64,000 nt of DNA from Desulfomicrobium orale DSM 12838 (lineage in GTDB: Bacteria > Desulfobacterota > Desulfovibrionia > Desulfovibrionales > Desulfomicrobiaceae). The DNA lies in NCBI RefSeq assembly GCF_001553625.1, contig NZ_CP014230.1:1922001-1986000 (forward strand), given 5' to 3'. Shown in pieces: positions 62,972 to 64,000 of this stretch; position 1 is the stretch's first letter; each line of letters opens with the position of its first letter. The notes beneath the pieces are model-generated. The model was not told the origin of the DNA. It saw only the letters and a program-made list of their open reading frames with translations, and did not search any database. The position numbers and the translations under genes were made by a program.

Positions 62972-63586
62972 TCAGATGGTGATGACCTTATCCGCCATCT
63001 GTTGGCTGGTGACCACATCCAGCATGTTGGTGACCTGCCCGACGCTTTTTTTGTCCATCAGGCCGAAGAATTCCAGGCAGGTGCCGCAGACCAGGATGGA
63101 AACGCCCGCCGCTTCCAGGGCTTGGAGCAGGGGCAGGGCGGGGTGTCCGCTTGCGGCCAGCCGGACCGCGCCGTTGACCATGACGATCCGCCACAGGCTG
63201 TCGCCCAGTTCCGGCAGGGTCCGCAGAAAGTTTTCCATGAGCCGCTGTCCCAGCGTGGCGTCCCCCTGTCCGATGGCGTCGGTGGTCAGAAACACCAGGG
63301 TCCTGCCGCCGGTCGCGAGGTCGCATCCGGGCCGTGCCGACGGTTCCGGTTGCAGTGCTGGCGCGCCGTCCTGACTGACGGCAAAAATACTCCACAGACT
63401 GTTTTCATGTACGGTTTTTTCGATGCGCATGCCCCTGCTGAGCAGGAAACGGCTCACATTTTCCCTGGCCGCGTCGTTGTCCACGATCACCTGCAGGGAC
63501 GGAACCGGCTGGCTGTCCAGCAGGGCCTTGCAACGGAGCACCGGATTGGGGCATGCTTCGCCCTCGCAATTCAAAAGTACGGACAT
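62972..63586 (-). CDS. yedF: YedF-type sulfurtransferase-like protein (TusA plus DsrE-like domains)
   Basis: A 204-residue cytoplasmic protein. Residues 1-75 are a TusA domain with the sulfur-carrying CPNPVLRCK; residues 90-204 are a DsrE-like domain with ILVCGTCLEFFGL. YedF proteins are linked to selenium or sulfur trafficking, and this two-domain form is typical in anaerobes. GGGAGG precedes the ATG. The second cysteine motif resembles that of the DsrE-like protein at 55847. Confidence 0.87.
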   Translation of the reverse strand: MSVLLNCEGEACPNPVLRCKALLDSQPVPSLQVIVDNDAARENVSRFLLSRGMRIEKTVHENSLWSIFAVSQDGAPALQPEPSARPGCDLATGGRTLVFLTTDAIGQGDATLGQRLMENFLRTLPELGDSLWRIVMVNGAVRLAASGHPALPLLQALEAAGVSILVCGTCLEFFGLMDKKSVGQVTNMLDVVTSQQMADKVITI

Positions 63587-63742
63587 ATGAACCTCCCTGA
63601 TCGTCCTGTACCGGGCCGGAGAGGACGGTCAAATTGTTTTGCCTGATACATGTGGAACAGGTCCATTGAATAACCGGATGGATTTTTTCCGGCTCCGCGC
63701 TGAAAGATGCGCGGCCTTATGTTTCCCATCGGGAGAGAGCGT

Positions 63743-64000
63743 GTGAATCTGCGGGTTTCTCCAAAATTTCTCGGCGCGGTCCTGTCCGGGCTGCTCCGCC
63801 TCTGGGGCCGGACCCTGCGGATCAGGCGCGTGAACGGAGAGGAGTTCGACCGGTTGATTCGGACCAGCCGTCCGGTGGTCATGCTCTGGCACGACGAAAT
63901 TTTTCCGCTCATTCCTTCCCATGAGAATGTGGGACTGGTCTGCGTGGTCAGCCAGAGCCGGGACGGTGAACTGCTGACGCAGGTACTGTGGCGCTTTGGT
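63743..64000 (+). CDS. DUF374/LPLAT-like acyltransferase, 5' part (runs off the window)
   Basis: The first 86 codons of a gene starting at GTG 63743 with GGGAGAGAG upstream. VVMLWHDEIFPLIPS and VVSQSRDGELLTQVLWRFG match the DUF374 lysophospholipid-acyltransferase-like family, in which the HDE and SQSxDGE motifs are conserved. Such proteins often lie near lipid A genes. The rest is outside the window. Confidence 0.8.
   Translation, partial: MNLRVSPKFLGAVLSGLLRLWGRTLRIRRVNGEEFDRLIRTSRPVVMLWHDEIFPLIPSHENVGLVCVVSQSRDGELLTQVLWRFG

Overview
The window looks like chromosome of a sulfate-reducing member of the Desulfobacterota (Desulfovibrionales-like). The evidence is a periplasmic tetraheme cytochrome c3 with eight histidines, a LutC/LutBA lactate-utilisation operon beside a 1,179-residue FAD/Fe-S/CCG dehydrogenase, DsrE- and YedF-type sulfur-relay proteins, and the order small protein-clpS-clpA-aat, which I recall from Desulfovibrio. 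Most genes are GC-rich with strong Shine-Dalgarno sites and frequent ATGA/GTGA overlaps. Two segments are strikingly AT-rich and bordered by insertion sequences, so they look acquired. The species cannot be fixed from this sequence alone.

Layout. 1-7.1 kb: a DUF302 protein, an ArnT-like lipid-linked sugar transferase, tetR plus a giant MFS-PlsC-AMP-binding fusion, and a ThiS-like protein with a TtuA-like tRNA thiolase. 7.1-10.4 kb: a diguanylate cyclase divergent from a GT4 glycosyltransferase. 10.45-14.68 kb: an insertion-sequence island, in which an IS1595 relic is split by three IS5-family copies and followed by an IS4-family element with a perfect 9-bp target duplication. 14.68-18.08 kb: two AT-rich half-size ABC exporters. 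18.1-33.2 kb (mostly minus strand): dsbD, paaK, lutBA, lutC, mltG, ruvX, the large FAD/Fe-S oxidoreductase, tRNA-Ala(CGC), pgl, zwf and a DMT exporter. 33.5-43.9 kb (plus strand): paired small membrane proteins flanking a parvulin, mtnA-der, ilvE, a secreted protein, and dnaX-ybaB-recR-recD2. 43.9-46.9 kb: an AT-rich tandem duplication encoding two mosaic membrane proteins, broken by a second IS4 copy. 47-50.4 kb: a compact phosphate operon with a fused PstC-PstA. 50.7-54.8 kb: an Rrf2 regulator, then the N-degron genes clpS-clpA-aat, with aat broken at a G7 tract. 55.1-64 kb: a complete IS1595, a DsrE-like protein, J-domain protein-pyrC, an NTF2-like protein, a dihydrouridine synthase, modBC, cytochrome c3, a rhodanese lipoprotein, yedF, and the start of a DUF374 acyltransferase cut by the window edge.

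How the genes work together. The lut genes and the FAD/Fe-S protein oxidise hydroxy-acids and feed electrons toward the cytochrome pool. zwf and pgl form the start of the oxidative pentose phosphate path. dnaX-ybaB-recR-recD2 is a replication and repair cluster. The ClpS/ClpA/Aat set recognises and destroys N-degron substrates. The most interesting spots are the tandem mosaic cassettes at 44-46.9 kb, the degenerate adenylation domain at 4.7-5.9 kb, the G-tract frameshift in aat, the nested IS island with an apparently inverted element end, and the AT-rich ABC pair whose start codon lies in an IS4 target duplication.
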